Source of the DNA: Desulfoluna sp.
GTDB taxonomy: Bacteria > Desulfobacterota > Desulfobacteria > Desulfobacterales > Desulfolunaceae
DNA length: 64,000 bases
Assembly: GCF_030145185.1 (NCBI RefSeq)
Contig: NZ_JAQYWB010000006.1
Span: forward strand, 51,335-115,334
Direction of reading: 5' to 3'
A model generated the notes under the pieces. That model worked only from the letters and a program-made list of their open reading frames with translations. It did no database searches and was not told the origin of the DNA. The first letter of the stretch is position 1. Each line of letters starts with the position of its first letter. Shown one piece after another: positions 1 through 9,231 of the stretch. Made by a program: the position numbers and the translations under genes.

Positions 1-2
1 CA

Positions 3-242
3 AAGCTTGTCAAGAAAGTGCTCTTGGCTCAGGAAAACCGATCCAACCAGGTCATCCAGACGTGGTCGAGACGATCTACCATTTTTCCCGAAATGGTCGG
101 TTTGACACTTGCAGTACACAATGGTCGAAAGTTTATTCCGGTATTCGTTACTGAGAATATGGTAGGACATAAACTGGGGGAATTCTCACCGACACGCACC
201 TACTGGGGGCATGCGGCTGATAAAAAGACCAAGGGCAAATAG
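3..242 (+). CDS. rpsS: 30S ribosomal protein S19 (5' end cut by window edge)
   Basis: S19 forms a complex with S13 in the head of the small subunit and binds 16S rRNA. The reading frame runs in from the left edge, so the first codons (about the first dozen residues of the usual ~92) are missing. The visible part has the family hallmarks [24 protein letters not shown] and [18 protein letters not shown]. It is the first visible gene of the S10/spc ribosomal operon, 34 bases before rplV. The GTG at position 18 is an internal codon and not the start. Confidence 0.96.
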   Translation, partial: KLVKKVLLAQENRSNQVIQTWSRRSTIFPEMVGLTLAVHNGRKFIPVFVTENMVGHKLGEFSPTRTYWGHAADKKTKGK

Positions 243-276
243 CGCCCCGCAACCTTTAAGTAGAGGATGATTTACA

Positions 277-612
277 ATGGAGGTAAAAGCTGTAGCAAGG
301 TATGTGCGAATTTCTCCTCGGAAGGTGCGAAAGATCGTAGGCGCCGTGAAGGGGAAGCCCGTCGAGACGGGTATTAATTCGCTCAAATTTATGCCTCAGA
401 AAGCTGCTGCAATCGTCGTAAAGACTCTGCAGTCAGCTGTTGCCAACGCCGATCACAACAACGAGCTTGACGTTGACGCGCTCTTTATTAAAAATATCAC
501 TGTTGATCAGGGGCCGAGTCTGAAAAGATTTAGGGCCAGAGCGCGCGGCAGAGGATCACGCATTCTGAAGAAAACCAGTCACATCACAGTCGTCGTGGCT
601 GATGAGGCGTAA
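277..612 (+). CDS. rplV: 50S ribosomal protein L22
   Basis: L22 contacts all domains of 23S rRNA, and its extended beta-hairpin lines the peptide exit tunnel. The protein has 111 residues, matching the normal length of ~110. It opens with the typical [16 protein letters not shown] segment and ends with the basic loop segment [19 protein letters not shown]. An AGAGGATG-type ribosome binding site precedes the ATG. It lies between rpsS and rpsC, the universal order in this operon, which leaves no real alternative. Confidence 0.97.
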   Translation: MEVKAVARYVRISPRKVRKIVGAVKGKPVETGINSLKFMPQKAAAIVVKTLQSAVANADHNNELDVDALFIKNITVDQGPSLKRFRARARGRGSRILKKTSHITVVVADEA

Positions 613-630
613 CCAAAAGGAGATAATAAG

Positions 631-1278
631 TTGGGCCAGAAAGTAAATCCAATAGGACTTAGACTCGGAATCAACAAGACCTGGGATTCCCGCTGGTACG
701 CCGACAAGCAGTATGCGGATTTCGTCATGGAAGATTTCCAGATTCGCAAGTTTCTCAAAAAGCGACTGTACCATGCCGGTATTTCCAAGGTAGAGATTGA
801 ACGATCCTCTAAGAGGATCCGGCTCCGCATTCACACTGCCCGTCCGGGGATTGTTATCGGAAAGAAGGGTTCCGAGATTGGTCTTTTGAAGACCGATCTG
901 GTGAAGCTCATCTCCTCTGGTGGTGATAAACGTGATGTGATGATCGATATTCAGGAGATCAAACGCCCTGAACTCGATTCTCAGATGGTGGCGGAAAACG
1001 TGGCTCTCCAGCTGGAGCGTCGTGTTGCTTTCCGTCGTGCCATCAAACGTTGCGTTTCCTCGGCCATGCGTTTCGGTGCTTTGGGCATCAAAATTATCTG
1101 TGCCGGCCGTCTCGGTGGTGCAGAAATGGCTCGTACCGAATGGTACCGGGAAGGCAGGGTTCCCCTTCATACCCTCCGTGCGGATATCGACTACGGTTTT
1201 GCCGAAGCCCATACGACCTATGGGATCATTGGCATCAAAGTGTTTATTTTCAAAGGAGAGATCCTGAACAAGGATTAA
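631..1278 (+). CDS. rpsC: 30S ribosomal protein S3
   Basis: S3 sits at the mRNA entry side of the small-subunit head and contributes to mRNA unwinding. The protein has 215 residues and begins [13 protein letters not shown], as S3 proteins do. A type II KH domain is marked by the GxxG loop in VIGKKGSEI near residue 75, and the C-terminal half carries [20 protein letters not shown]. The start is TTG at 631 behind AGGAGATAA; no ATG fits the conserved N-terminus. Confidence 0.97.
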   Translation: MGQKVNPIGLRLGINKTWDSRWYADKQYADFVMEDFQIRKFLKKRLYHAGISKVEIERSSKRIRLRIHTARPGIVIGKKGSEIGLLKTDLVKLISSGGDKRDVMIDIQEIKRPELDSQMVAENVALQLERRVAFRRAIKRCVSSAMRFGALGIKIICAGRLGGAEMARTEWYREGRVPLHTLRADIDYGFAEAHTTYGIIGIKVFIFKGEILNKD

Positions 1279-1317
1279 TTTTGCCTTGTTTTGTCAGGAT
1301 AATGAAGGAGTTTCCAA

Positions 1318-1731
1318 ATGCTGAGTCCTAAAAAGGTCAAATACAGAAAACAGCAGCGTGGAAGAATGACGGGGAAAGCCTATCGTGGCTCTTCCCTCAG
1401 CTTCGGTGAGTTTGGGCTTCAGGCCCTGGAGTGCGGGTATGTCAACGCACGCCAGATTGAGGCCGCCCGAATTGCCATGAACCGCCACGTGAAGCGTGGT
1501 GGGAAGATGTGGATCCGGATTTTTCCGGCCAAACCCATCACTAAGAAGCCTGCCGAAGTCCGAATGGGTAAAGGTAAAGGTTCCACTGAGGCATGGGTCG
1601 CTGTTGTTAAACCCGGTAAGGTTCTTTATGAACTTGAAGGCGTTCCCAGAGAGCTGGCTCGTGAAGCGATGCGTCTTGCTTCCCACAAGCTGTCCATAAA
1701 AACTCGATTTGTTGAGAGGGGCGACTACTAA
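1318..1731 (+). CDS. rplP: 50S ribosomal protein L16
   Basis: L16 helps organise the A-site region and the peptidyl transferase centre of the large subunit. The 137 residues equal the family length. [16 protein letters not shown] at the N-terminus and the [18 protein letters not shown] segment are diagnostic. An AAGGAG site precedes the ATG. The TAA stop shares its last A with the ATG of rpmC (TAATG), so the two genes are probably translationally coupled. Confidence 0.97.
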   Translation: MLSPKKVKYRKQQRGRMTGKAYRGSSLSFGEFGLQALECGYVNARQIEAARIAMNRHVKRGGKMWIRIFPAKPITKKPAEVRMGKGKGSTEAWVAVVKPGKVLYELEGVPRELAREAMRLASHKLSIKTRFVERGDY

Positions 1732-1913
1732 TGAAGATCCAAGATATTCGTGCCATGGGCAAGGACGATCTGAAGGCAAAGCTTCAGGACCTGAAGGAAG
1801 AGCACTTCAACCTGCGCTTTCAGCATGGTGTCGGTCAGCTTGAAAAGACCTCCACACTGAAAAATGTGCGCAGAGACATTGCCAGGGTCGAGACCGTCAT
1901 TCGGGATAACTGA
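1731..1913 (+). CDS. rpmC: 50S ribosomal protein L29
   Basis: L29 is a small two-helix protein near the exit tunnel, next to L23, where it forms part of the docking area for nascent-chain factors. It has 60 residues, the usual size. The conserved core LKEEHFNLRFQHGVGQLEKTS is present. It overlaps rplP by one base and is followed after 30 bases by rpsQ, as in other spc-type operons. Confidence 0.95.
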   Translation: MKIQDIRAMGKDDLKAKLQDLKEEHFNLRFQHGVGQLEKTSTLKNVRRDIARVETVIRDN

Positions 1914-1943
1914 ACTTTCTAAAGGTAGAGAATAGTTAGCGCT

Positions 1944-2201
1944 ATGAAAAAACGAGGAATGAAAAGACAGCTGCAGGGAACTGTGGTGTCCGATAAGATG
2001 GATCGAACCGTCGTCGTTCTTGTTGAAAGGTTGGTTAAGCATCCTATTTACAAGAAGTATATCAAGCGCCATAACAAATATGCAGCCCACGATGCTGAAA
2101 ACGCTTGCGGGATTGGCGACAAAGTGGTCATCTGCGAATGCAGACCGCTGAGCAAAAGCAAACGGCACCGCGTGAGTAAGATTGTTGAAAAGGCGGTTTG
2201 A
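1944..2201 (+). CDS. rpsQ: 30S ribosomal protein S17
   Basis: S17 is a primary 16S rRNA-binding protein with an OB-like fold, needed early in 30S assembly. The 85 residues contain the typical [18 protein letters not shown] and the C-terminal [17 protein letters not shown] segment. It lies between rpmC and rplN as expected. Nothing unusual was seen. Confidence 0.96.
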   Translation: MKKRGMKRQLQGTVVSDKMDRTVVVLVERLVKHPIYKKYIKRHNKYAAHDAENACGIGDKVVICECRPLSKSKRHRVSKIVEKAV

Positions 2202-2219
2202 TAAAGAAGGAAGACAACG

Positions 2220-2588
2220 ATGATTCAGACAGAAACTAGATTGACCGTGGCAGACAACTCCGGTGCCAAGGAGCTGTACTGCATCAAGATATTGGGCGGT
2301 TCCAAAAAGCGATATGCAGGTGTCGGCGACATCATCGTCGTGTCTGTCAAGGAAGCCATTCCCAACGCCAAAGTGAAAAAGGGCGATGTGATGAAGGCTG
2401 TGATTGTACGCACGAAAAAAGCCATCAAACGTGCCGATGGTTCCTATATTCGTTTTGATGAGAACTCCGCGGTACTGGTTAATCAGAACCAGGAGCCTAT
2501 TGGAACTCGTATTTTCGGCCCGGTTGCAAGGGAGTTGAGGGCAAAGCGGTTTATGCGTATCATCTCACTGGCTCCTGAAGTACTTTAA
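2220..2588 (+). CDS. rplN: 50S ribosomal protein L14
   Basis: L14 lies at the subunit interface, takes part in bridge B8 with 16S rRNA and binds L19. It has exactly 122 residues, the standard length. [22 protein letters not shown] and the C-terminal [13 protein letters not shown] are hallmark segments. A GAAGGAAG ribosome binding site precedes the ATG, and it follows rpsQ by 18 bases. Confidence 0.97.
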   Translation: MIQTETRLTVADNSGAKELYCIKILGGSKKRYAGVGDIIVVSVKEAIPNAKVKKGDVMKAVIVRTKKAIKRADGSYIRFDENSAVLVNQNQEPIGTRIFGPVARELRAKRFMRIISLAPEVL

Positions 2589-2627
2589 TTCCGGAAAAGA
2601 TCCCGGTCGCTATTTTGGAGACGAACG

Positions 2628-2957
2628 ATGAACAGTGAAAAATCTCATATCCGACGAGATGATAAAGTTAAGGTTCTTACCGGAAAGGACAGGGGCAAGA
2701 TTGGAAAAGTCCTCAAAGTCATCCGGAAAGAAAACCGGGTTGTTGTGGAGAACATCAACAAGGTGAAACGACACCAGAAGCCTAACTTCAAAAATACCCA
2801 GGGTGGTATTATTGAATCTGAGGCACCGATTCACCTTTCTAATGTTCAATTGATGTGTAACCACTGCCTCAACCCCATCCGAATAAAGATGAAGGTCTTG
2901 GAAGATGGTAAGAAGGTTCGTGTTTGCAGAAAATGCAATGAAACCATCGAAGCTTAG
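2628..2957 (+). CDS. rplX: 50S ribosomal protein L24 with C-terminal zinc ribbon
   Basis: L24 is an assembly-initiator protein that binds the 5' region of 23S rRNA. Residues ~10-40 carry the KOW motif (VKVLTGKDRGKIGKVLKV). The C-terminal third has two CxxC pairs, CNHC and CRKC, which should bind zinc. The enterobacterial protein lacks these cysteines, but many other bacterial L24 proteins have them. At 109 residues it is a normal length. It lies between rplN and rplE. Confidence 0.96.
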   Translation: MNSEKSHIRRDDKVKVLTGKDRGKIGKVLKVIRKENRVVVENINKVKRHQKPNFKNTQGGIIESEAPIHLSNVQLMCNHCLNPIRIKMKVLEDGKKVRVCRKCNETIEA

Positions 2958-2977
2958 GGCCGAGGCGGAGGATGTAA

Positions 2978-3517
2978 ATGTCAGACATTAAGAAACAGTA
3001 TCAGGAAGAAGTTGTTCCCAAGCTGATGGAAGCCTTCGGGTATAAAAACCTCATGGAGGTTCCCAAGGTTGAGAAGATCGTTTTGAACATGGGTTTGGGC
3101 GAAGCCATTAAAAATGGTAAGCTCCTCGATTCGGCTGCGGCTGAGTTGGCGACCATTACAGGTCAGAAACCCGTCATTACCAAAGCGAAGAAGTCTATCG
3201 CGGCGTTTAAGCTGCGTGAAGGCATGCCCATCGGATGTATGGCGACTCTACGGAAAGAGAAGATGTGGGATTTCCTTTATAGGTTGATCAACATCTCTCT
3301 TCCTCGTGTTCGTGACTTCCGTGGTATCTCCGGTAAGGCTTTTGACGGCAGAGGCAACTACTCTTTGGGCGTTCGTGAGCAGATTATTTTCCCTGAAATC
3401 GATTACGATAAGATTGATCAGATCAAGGGCCTGAATATCACGATCGTGACCACTGCTAAGAACGACTCGGAAGGCAAAGAGCTTCTTAAGCTCCTTGGGA
3501 TGCCTTTTCGGAATTAG
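2978..3517 (+). CDS. rplE: 50S ribosomal protein L5
   Basis: L5 binds 5S rRNA in the central protuberance and contacts P-site tRNA. The 179 residues match the family. NPM-like and [22 protein letters not shown] segments and the [20 protein letters not shown] core are clear. A GGCGGAGGATG-like site precedes the ATG. A 77-base gap separates it from the S14 gene, slightly longer than other gaps in the operon. Confidence 0.97.
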   Translation: MSDIKKQYQEEVVPKLMEAFGYKNLMEVPKVEKIVLNMGLGEAIKNGKLLDSAAAELATITGQKPVITKAKKSIAAFKLREGMPIGCMATLRKEKMWDFLYRLINISLPRVRDFRGISGKAFDGRGNYSLGVREQIIFPEIDYDKIDQIKGLNITIVTTAKNDSEGKELLKLLGMPFRN

Positions 3518-3594
3518 AGGAACAAGATCTGACTTCATGAAGGGGGCGTAAGGGAGACCGAGTCCCCATAAGGGAAGTCTGCAAGGAGAAAGCT

Positions 3595-3780
3595 GTGGCG
3601 AAGAAATCAATGATGGTGAAGGCCGAACGCAAGCCCAAGTTTAAAGTCCGTGCGAACAACAGATGCCCGATGTGCGGGAGGCCCAGGGCTTTTATGCGAA
3701 AGTTCGGTATCTGCCGTATCTGTTTCAGGAACCTTGCATCGCACGGCAAGTTACCCGGTGTTACTAAGTCGAGCTGGTAG
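3595..3780 (+). CDS. rpsZ: 30S ribosomal protein S14, zinc-binding type
   Basis: S14 sits in the 30S head near the A and P sites. At 61 residues this is the short zinc-binding (type Z) form and not the ~100-residue cysteine-free form. The zinc ligands are C24, C27, C40 and C43. The start is GTG at 3595 behind CAAGGAGAAAGCT. It occupies the normal rpsN position between rplE and rpsH. Confidence 0.95.
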   Translation: MAKKSMMVKAERKPKFKVRANNRCPMCGRPRAFMRKFGICRICFRNLASHGKLPGVTKSSW

Positions 3781-3839
3781 GACAGACCTACCCTCGATAC
3801 TGGTATAAACCTTTACAGTACTATTCAACGGAGTAAATC

Positions 3840-4238
3840 ATGACGATGAGTGATCCTATTGCGGACTTGCTGACACGCATCCGCAATGCCGGCAAAGCCA
3901 AGTTCCCCCATGTCGATATCCCCGGATCTAAAATTAAGATCGAGATCGCGCGGGTTCTTCAGGAACAGGGCTTCATTAAGAACTACAAGTTTGTTGAAGA
4001 CGGAAAGCAGGGCATGCTGAGGCTGTACCTTAAGTATGATCAGGAAGGTACCCACGCCATTTTCGGAATCACCAGAGTGAGCAAGCCCAGCCGACGCGTG
4101 TATGCCAAGCACAAAGAACTTAAGCCGGTGCTCAATGGACTCGGCGCGGCCGTGGTCTCAACCTCCAAGGGTGTCATGACCGATAAGCAGGCCAGATCGG
4201 AAAAACTTGGCGGAGAGATTCTCTGCAATATTTGGTAG
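3840..4238 (+). CDS. rpsH: 30S ribosomal protein S8
   Basis: S8 binds helix 21 of 16S rRNA and, in enterobacteria, represses translation of the spc operon; whether that happens here cannot be seen. The 132 residues start with MTMSDPIADLLTRIRNA and end with the conserved TSKGVMTDKQARSEKLGGEILC region. An ACGGAG ribosome binding site precedes the ATG. Confidence 0.97.
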   Translation: MTMSDPIADLLTRIRNAGKAKFPHVDIPGSKIKIEIARVLQEQGFIKNYKFVEDGKQGMLRLYLKYDQEGTHAIFGITRVSKPSRRVYAKHKELKPVLNGLGAAVVSTSKGVMTDKQARSEKLGGEILCNIW

Positions 4239-4253
4239 CAAGGGAGTGACATA

Positions 4254-4787
4254 ATGTCTCGAATTGGAAAAAAGCCCATTGTGCTGCCTGAATCCGTCAA
4301 GGCTGCCTATGTGGGAAGAAAACTTGTAGTAGAGGGCCCTAAAGGCAAGCTGGAACAGGAGATTCATCCTGTTGTGGACCTGAAGATTGAGGACAACGTC
4401 ATATCCGTTGAAATCATCGACAATGTTCGTGATGCGGGAGCGTATCACGGGATGGTCCGAGCCATTGCCGCCAACATGGTGACCGGCGTCAGCACGGGAT
4501 TTGAAAAGGCCCTTGAGGTCAATGGTATCGGCTACAAGGTTGAAGTCAAAGGTCAGACGGTCATCCTGAACGTCGGATACTCACACGCTGTCAGCTATGA
4601 GCTTCCCAAGGGCATCACTGCCATTGTGGCGAAGAATATTCTCAAGATTGCCGGTGCCGACAAGCAGATGGTGGGCCAGGTTGCCGCCAACATCCGTGAC
4701 GTTCGTCCTCCCGAGCCTTTTAAAGGCAAGGGGATCAAATATGTCGACGAGCACATCCAGAGAAAAGCTGGGAAGACAGGAAAATAA
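4254..4787 (+). CDS. rplF: 50S ribosomal protein L6
   Basis: L6 binds near the sarcin-ricin loop and the factor-binding centre. The 177 residues contain MSRIGKKPI at the N-terminus, the tandem repeated alpha/beta domains and the C-terminal signature RPPEPFKGKGIKYVDEHIQRKAGKTGK (given here only as the ends RPPEPFKGKG and RKAGKTGK for identification). It follows rpsH by 15 bases and is followed by a 93-base spacer holding two hairpins. Confidence 0.97.
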   Translation: MSRIGKKPIVLPESVKAAYVGRKLVVEGPKGKLEQEIHPVVDLKIEDNVISVEIIDNVRDAGAYHGMVRAIAANMVTGVSTGFEKALEVNGIGYKVEVKGQTVILNVGYSHAVSYELPKGITAIVAKNILKIAGADKQMVGQVAANIRDVRPPEPFKGKGIKYVDEHIQRKAGKTGK

Positions 4788-4804
4788 TAAGACTGACATT
4801 GTGT

Positions 4805-4848
4805 CACCAGCTATGGTGCCGGCGGGATCTGACTCATTGGGTCCCGTC
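4805..4848 (+). other. Two predicted hairpins in the rplF-rplR spacer
   Basis: The 93-base spacer is the longest gap inside this part of the operon. It holds two inverted repeats: CACCA/TGGTG with a GCTA loop (4805-4818), and GCGGGAT...GTCCCGT at about 4822-4847. No T-run follows, so a full terminator is unlikely. An RNA-processing site or autoregulatory site for a ribosomal protein is possible but not shown. Confidence 0.35.
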
Positions 4849-4880
4849 AAGTTTCAGCTTATCATATACAGGATAAAGAT

Positions 4881-5246
4881 ATGGGTACTACAAACTCTCG
4901 CAAAGAGAAGCGACTCAAAAAAAAGATCAGGATCCGTAAGAAAATTATCGGAACTCAGGAACGTCCTCGTCTCTGTGTGTTTCGCAGCGCCAAGCATATC
5001 TATGCGCAGCTTGTTGACGATTCAGCCGGTGTGACACTTGCATCTGCGTCTACCGTCGACAAGGGCTACAGCGCCGTAGAGGGTGGCGACAAGTCTGCCA
5101 AGGCCAAGTTGGTCGGCAAACTTGTAGCGGAAAGGGCTATGGAAAAAGGTGTAAATAGCATCGTTTTCGATCGCAGCGGTTACATCTACCATGGTCGTGT
5201 CAAGTCCCTTGCTGAAGGGGCTCGAGAAGCAGGACTTGAATTTTAA
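4881..5246 (+). CDS. rplR: 50S ribosomal protein L18
   Basis: L18 mediates attachment of 5S rRNA to the large subunit. It has 121 residues. The RRKKRIRKKI-type basic N-terminus, [20 protein letters not shown] core and [27 protein letters not shown]-terminus (the last ten residues [10 protein letters not shown] being most typical) identify it. It lies between rplF and rpsE in the usual order, with an 18-base gap to rpsE. Confidence 0.97.
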   Translation: MGTTNSRKEKRLKKKIRIRKKIIGTQERPRLCVFRSAKHIYAQLVDDSAGVTLASASTVDKGYSAVEGGDKSAKAKLVGKLVAERAMEKGVNSIVFDRSGYIYHGRVKSLAEGAREAGLEF

Positions 5247-5263
5247 TCTGAAGGAGGCGTCCT

Positions 5264-5758
5264 TTGTTTAAGAAAGACACAGAAGATAACGGATTGATTG
5301 ACAAGGTTGTCTATATCAACCGCGTTGCCAAGGTCGTCAAGGGTGGTCGCAGATTCAGCTTCAGTGCCATTGTTGTCGTTGGTGATGGAGCGGGAAGCGT
5401 CGGCTACGGACTCGGCAAAGCCGGTGAGGTCCCCGAAGCCATTCGTAAAGGTGTGGAAACCGCCAAGAAGAATATGGTCAAGGTAAACCTGGTGAACGGA
5501 ACGATTCCCTCTGAGGTAATCGGGAAGTTCGGCGCCGGTCGCGTGATGCTCAAGCCCGCGTCTGAAGGTACTGGCCTCATCGCCGGTGGTGCGGTTCGCG
5601 CCGTCCTCGAAGCGGTGGGTGTTCACAATATTCTGACCAAATGCATGGGTTCCAACAACCCCCATAACGTAGTCAAAGCTACCATTGCAGGCCTGAAAGC
5701 TAATCAGAGCCGAGCACAGGTGGCCCGACGCAGGGGTCTGAGACCTGAAGATCTGTAA
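5264..5758 (+). CDS. rpsE: 30S ribosomal protein S5
   Basis: S5 contributes to decoding accuracy and lines the mRNA entry channel. The 164 residues hold the N-terminal double-stranded-RNA-binding-like domain ([21 protein letters not shown]) and the C-terminal domain with [13 protein letters not shown]. The start is TTG at 5264, seven bases after GAAGGAGG; no in-frame ATG lies before the conserved region. Confidence 0.96.
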   Translation: MFKKDTEDNGLIDKVVYINRVAKVVKGGRRFSFSAIVVVGDGAGSVGYGLGKAGEVPEAIRKGVETAKKNMVKVNLVNGTIPSEVIGKFGAGRVMLKPASEGTGLIAGGAVRAVLEAVGVHNILTKCMGSNNPHNVVKATIAGLKANQSRAQVARRRGLRPEDL

Positions 5759-5774
5759 TCGGGGGAGTTAGCAA

Positions 5775-5969
5775 ATGTCACAGAAGCTGAAAATCACTCT
5801 TGTCAAAAGTATGATCGGCCGACCCGAGAAGCACCGTAAGGTACTCAGAGGCATGGGCCTGACCAAGATGAACAAAACAGTAGAGCTGGAAGACACCCCC
5901 TCTATTCGGGGCATGGTCACCAAGGTCGTTCATCTTGTGAAAGTTGAGGAGAACGCCAATGAAGCTTAA
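5775..5969 (+). CDS. rpmD: 50S ribosomal protein L30
   Basis: L30 is a small peripheral large-subunit protein. The 64 residues contain [24 protein letters not shown] and end with [15 protein letters not shown], both typical. A GGGGGAG ribosome binding site precedes the ATG. Its 3' end overlaps the start of rplO by 11 bases, pointing to translational coupling. Confidence 0.95.
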   Translation: MSQKLKITLVKSMIGRPEKHRKVLRGMGLTKMNKTVELEDTPSIRGMVTKVVHLVKVEENANEA

Positions 5970-6396
5970 TGAACTGTCACCGGCCGAAGGCTCGGTAAAA
6001 GCGCGCAAGCGTATTGGCCGTGGTGTGGGATCCGGTTGGGGTAAAACCTCTGGCCGTGGTACCAAGGGCTTTAAAAGTCGCTCCGGCGGCAATGTCCGTC
6101 CCGGGTTTGAAGGCGGTCAGATGCCTATCCACCGACGGTTGCCCAAACGTGGTTTTACCAATATTTTCAAAAAAGAGTTTGCCATTTTGAACATCAAAGA
6201 CCTTGTTCGTTTCGAAGACGGACAGGTCGTGGATGAGGCGGCTCTCGTAGCGGTTGGTCTTGTAAAAGGTAACCGGGACGGCATTAAGATCCTTGGAAAC
6301 GGGGATCTCACCATGAAACTCACGATCAAAGAGTGTCTGGTGTCCAAGAGTGCCCGAGAGAAAATTGAAGCAGCAGGTGGAACAGTAGAGGCCTAA
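5959..6396 (+). CDS. rplO: 50S ribosomal protein L15
   Basis: L15 is a late-assembly large-subunit protein whose long N-terminal tail runs into 23S rRNA. I place the start at ATG 5959 ([22 protein letters not shown]), giving 145 residues, because GAGGAG lies at a proper distance and the five upstream codons are not conserved in type. The glycine/arginine-rich tail ([16 protein letters not shown]) is diagnostic. secY begins six bases after its stop. Confidence 0.96.
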   Translation: MKLNELSPAEGSVKARKRIGRGVGSGWGKTSGRGTKGFKSRSGGNVRPGFEGGQMPIHRRLPKRGFTNIFKKEFAILNIKDLVRFEDGQVVDEAALVAVGLVKGNRDGIKILGNGDLTMKLTIKECLVSKSAREKIEAAGGTVEA

Positions 6397-6402
6397 GACC
6401 AT

Positions 6403-7701
6403 ATGACGACCAGTGGATTCCAGAACCTATTCAAACTGCCGGAACTGAAGAAGCGGATCGTGACCACCCTGATGCTGTTGCTTGTCTACCGCATCGGTGT
6501 GCACGTTCCCACACCCGGGATCAATGCCGATGCACTTGCCGATATTTTTTCTAAATATGGCGGGGGCATCGTGGGCATGTTCAACATGTTCTCCGGGGGC
6601 GCCCTGGAGCGCCTCTCGGTCTTTGCCCTGGGTATTATGCCCTATATCAGTGCATCCATCATTCTTCAATTGATGACCGTGGTGGTACCCCACCTTGAGC
6701 AGTTGAAGAAAGAAGGGGAGCAGGGACAGAAGAAAATCACTCAGTACACACGGTATGGTACGGTGCTTCTGAGCGTGATCCAGGGCTTCGGTATCAGTGT
6801 GGGCCTGGAAGCCATGCATGTTGTGGGGCACCCCGGTTGGGGGTTTCGCATTATGACTGTCATTACCCTGACGGCCGGTACGGCTTTTATCATGTGGCTG
6901 GGTGAGCAGATTACCGAACGCGGCATCGGCAATGGGATTTCTCTCATTATCTTTGCAGGCATTATTGCCCGCATGCCTTCCGCGGTGATCAGCACGTTCC
7001 GGCTCATTTCTTCAGGTGAAATGAACTTGTTCAGCGCCTTGCTGCTTGTTGCCATGATGGTCTCTGTTATGGGCTTTATTATCTTCATGGAGACGGCTCA
7101 GCGCCGCATCCCCGTGGAGTACGCCAAGCGCGTTGTGGGGCGTAAGGTCTACGGGGGGCAGAGTTCGCATCTACCCCTGAAGATCAACACCTCGGGTGTC
7201 ATTCCGCCCATCTTTGCTTCGTCCATCATCGTTTTTCCGACGACCATCGCGTCGTTTTTTCCGCATATTCCGGTGATGAATACGATCAGTAACCTGATGG
7301 CGCCAGGCAGCCTGCTCTACTCGTTAATCTTTGTTGGATTTATTGTTTTCTTCTGTTTCTTTTATACCGCCATCCAGTTCAACCCTACGGATGTTGCGGA
7401 GAACATGAAGAAAAATGGTGGATACATTCCAGGTATTCGACCTGGCAAGCGTACTGCCGACTACATCGACCGTGTGTTGACCCGCATTACGGTCGTGGGA
7501 GCTGTTTACGTCTCTGCTATCTGTGTCCTTCCGACGATACTGATAACCAAGGCGCATGTTCCCTTTTATTTTGGTGGCACAGCACTGCTGATTGTCGTGG
7601 GTGTTGCCATCGATACTGTGGCCCAGATGGAATCGCATCTTGTGATGCGGAATTACAGCGGATTTCTGGGTGACGGGAAAGCGATAAAAGGTCGACGTTA
7701 A
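6403..7701 (+). CDS. secY: Protein translocase subunit SecY
   Basis: SecY is the central channel of the inner-membrane Sec translocon, working with SecE, SecG and SecA. The 432 residues give about ten membrane segments. Visible landmarks are the plug-region segment [28 protein letters not shown], which I recognise by its middle [15 protein letters not shown], the [20 protein letters not shown] cytoplasmic loop and the C-terminal [18 protein letters not shown]. It closes the spc block. No map or adk gene follows, and a large hairpin lies 22 bases downstream. Confidence 0.97.
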   Translation: MTTSGFQNLFKLPELKKRIVTTLMLLLVYRIGVHVPTPGINADALADIFSKYGGGIVGMFNMFSGGALERLSVFALGIMPYISASIILQLMTVVVPHLEQLKKEGEQGQKKITQYTRYGTVLLSVIQGFGISVGLEAMHVVGHPGWGFRIMTVITLTAGTAFIMWLGEQITERGIGNGISLIIFAGIIARMPSAVISTFRLISSGEMNLFSALLLVAMMVSVMGFIIFMETAQRRIPVEYAKRVVGRKVYGGQSSHLPLKINTSGVIPPIFASSIIVFPTTIASFFPHIPVMNTISNLMAPGSLLYSLIFVGFIVFFCFFYTAIQFNPTDVAENMKKNGGYIPGIRPGKRTADYIDRVLTRITVVGAVYVSAICVLPTILITKAHVPFYFGGTALLIVVGVAIDTVAQMESHLVMRNYSGFLGDGKAIKGRR

Positions 7702-7723
7702 TTTCTAAAACGTATGTGGATGC

Positions 7724-7771
7724 ACAACCCTTTCGCCTTCCTCTTGTGGAGGGCGGCTAAAAAAGGGTTGT
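7724..7771 (+). terminator. Long two-tier hairpin after secY
   Basis: The outer arms ACAACCCTTT (7724-7733) and AAAGGGTTGT (7762-7771) are perfectly complementary. Inside is a second stem, CGCCTTCC (7734-7741) with GGAGGGCG (7748-7755), with one G-U pair and a six-base loop. Only a weak T-rich stretch follows, so it may act as a leaky terminator, an mRNA 3' stabiliser or a regulatory element for infA. The rest of the 277-base gap (7702-7978) has no gene I can support. Confidence 0.5.
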
Positions 7772-7978
7772 TATCCATTTGCGAGTGTAGTATCACATCA
7801 TGCTGGTTTTGTTTTGTTTCGTGGCCACCTCTCCATGGGACTGCCGGTTGAGTTGCAATGTTAAGATACTCGATATTTGGATATCATTCGTAAGGTAAAC
7901 TCTGCAATCTGGTCGAAAGCGGTGTGAGCCGTTTAACCCATTGGACCAGACAGATGCAATTATCGTGGGAGGAGAGTT

Positions 7979-8197
7979 ATGGCAAAGGAGGAACCCATTA
8001 AAGTACAGGGGACTGTACTTGAGACTTTGCCCAACGCAATGTTTAAAGTGGAACTGGAAAACAAGCATCAGATCCTGGCTCACATTTCGGGTAAAATGCG
8101 AATGCATTTTATCAAAATTCTGCCTGGGGACAAGGTGACGGTAGAGCTGTCACCTTATGACTTGACCAGAGGAAGAATCACCTACCGATCCAAGTAG
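7979..8197 (+). CDS. infA: Translation initiation factor IF-1
   Basis: IF-1 is an OB-fold factor that binds the 30S A site during initiation. The 72 residues are the exact family length and begin [20 protein letters not shown]. The central [18 protein letters not shown] and final [13 protein letters not shown] segments are diagnostic. GGAGGAG lies just before the ATG. It is followed by rpmJ, rpsM, rpsK, rpsD, rpoA and rplQ, the alpha operon. Confidence 0.97.
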   Translation: MAKEEPIKVQGTVLETLPNAMFKVELENKHQILAHISGKMRMHFIKILPGDKVTVELSPYDLTRGRITYRSK

Positions 8198-8243
8198 GTA
8201 TCCTTACGATATTTGAAGGATAAGACGAGGGAGTATAACCCAT

Positions 8244-8357
8244 ATGAAAGTCAGAGCTTCAGTAAAAAAAATATGTCCTAAGTGCAAGGTTGTACGTCGT
8301 CACGGCGTTGTACGGGTTATCTGCGAAAACAAACGCCATAAGCAGAGACAGGGATAG
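8244..8357 (+). CDS. rpmJ: 50S ribosomal protein L36
   Basis: This is a 37-residue protein: [19 protein letters not shown] at the N-terminus and HKQRQG at the end. C11, C14, C27 and H32 form the zinc ribbon of the C+ type of L36. A GAGG site precedes the ATG, and it lies between infA and rpsM as usual. The gene is short but the identification is secure. Confidence 0.95.
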   Translation: MKVRASVKKICPKCKVVRRHGVVRVICENKRHKQRQG

Positions 8358-8370
8358 AGGAGGTTAAATT

Positions 8371-8739
8371 TTGGCAAGGATTGCAGGGGTAGACTTACCC
8401 AGAAAAAAAAGAATCGATATCGCATTGACCTACATCTTTGGTGTGGGCCTTTCCACTTCTAAAGATATTCTTGGGAAGAACGATATTGACCCGAGTACCA
8501 ATACTCAGGATTTAACCGAATCTGACGTCAACCTTATCAGGAAAACAATTGACGCAGATTGTCGTGTAGAAGGCGAGCTTCGCACCGAGATCTCCATGAA
8601 CATCAAGCGTTTGATGGACCTGGGTTGCTACCGCGGACTTCGTCATCGTAAATCCCTCCCTGTCAATGGACAGAGAACCAAAACCAATGCACGTACCCGC
8701 AAAGGCCCCAGACGAGCTGCTGTCAAGAAGAAGAAGTAA
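8371..8739 (+). CDS. rpsM: 30S ribosomal protein S13
   Basis: S13 sits at the top of the 30S head, contacts P-site tRNA and forms intersubunit bridges. The 122 residues begin [20 protein letters not shown]. The [30 protein letters not shown] tail, recognisable by [19 protein letters not shown], is diagnostic. The start is TTG at 8371 after AGGAGG. It follows rpmJ by 13 bases. Confidence 0.97.
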   Translation: MARIAGVDLPRKKRIDIALTYIFGVGLSTSKDILGKNDIDPSTNTQDLTESDVNLIRKTIDADCRVEGELRTEISMNIKRLMDLGCYRGLRHRKSLPVNGQRTKTNARTRKGPRRAAVKKKK

Positions 8740-8787
8740 GTGCAGCTTGGGACACCTGGTCACGATTAAAGGAGGCTTTTAAGCGTC

Positions 8788-9177
8788 ATGGCGAAGACAC
8801 GCGCAAGACAGAAGAAAAAGGTCAGAAAGAATATATCAAGTGGAGTGGTTCATATCCAGTCCACATTTAACAATACCATTGTCTCTGTTACCGACACCAA
8901 TGGTAACGTTATTTCTTGGTCCAGTGCCGGCATGCACGGCTTCAAAGGATCCCGGAAGAGCACCCCTTTTGCTGCACAGCTTGCGGCAGAAGATGCGGCC
9001 AAAAAGGCTCAGGAACACGGCATGAAAACCGTGGAAGTTGAGGTGAAGGGACCCGGAGCTGGTCGAGAATCCGCTCTTCGTTCTCTTCAGGCAGCGGGCT
9101 TTGTGATTACCAAGATCAGGGACGTTACCCCTGTGCCTCATAATGGCTGTCGCCCCCCGAAAAAGAGAAGAGTTTAA
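8788..9177 (+). CDS. rpsK: 30S ribosomal protein S11
   Basis: S11 lies on the platform of the small subunit near the E-site codon. The 129 residues carry the typical [19 protein letters not shown], the [21 protein letters not shown] motif and the terminal [22 protein letters not shown] precedes the ATG. It is the second gene of the S13-S11-S4-alpha-L17 block. Confidence 0.97.
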   Translation: MAKTRARQKKKVRKNISSGVVHIQSTFNNTIVSVTDTNGNVISWSSAGMHGFKGSRKSTPFAAQLAAEDAAKKAQEHGMKTVEVEVKGPGAGRESALRSLQAAGFVITKIRDVTPVPHNGCRPPKKRRV

Positions 9178-9231
9178 AAAAGATTATTTGGAATGATACG
9201 ATATATATTTTGAGTATCAAAGGAGGAGGAT

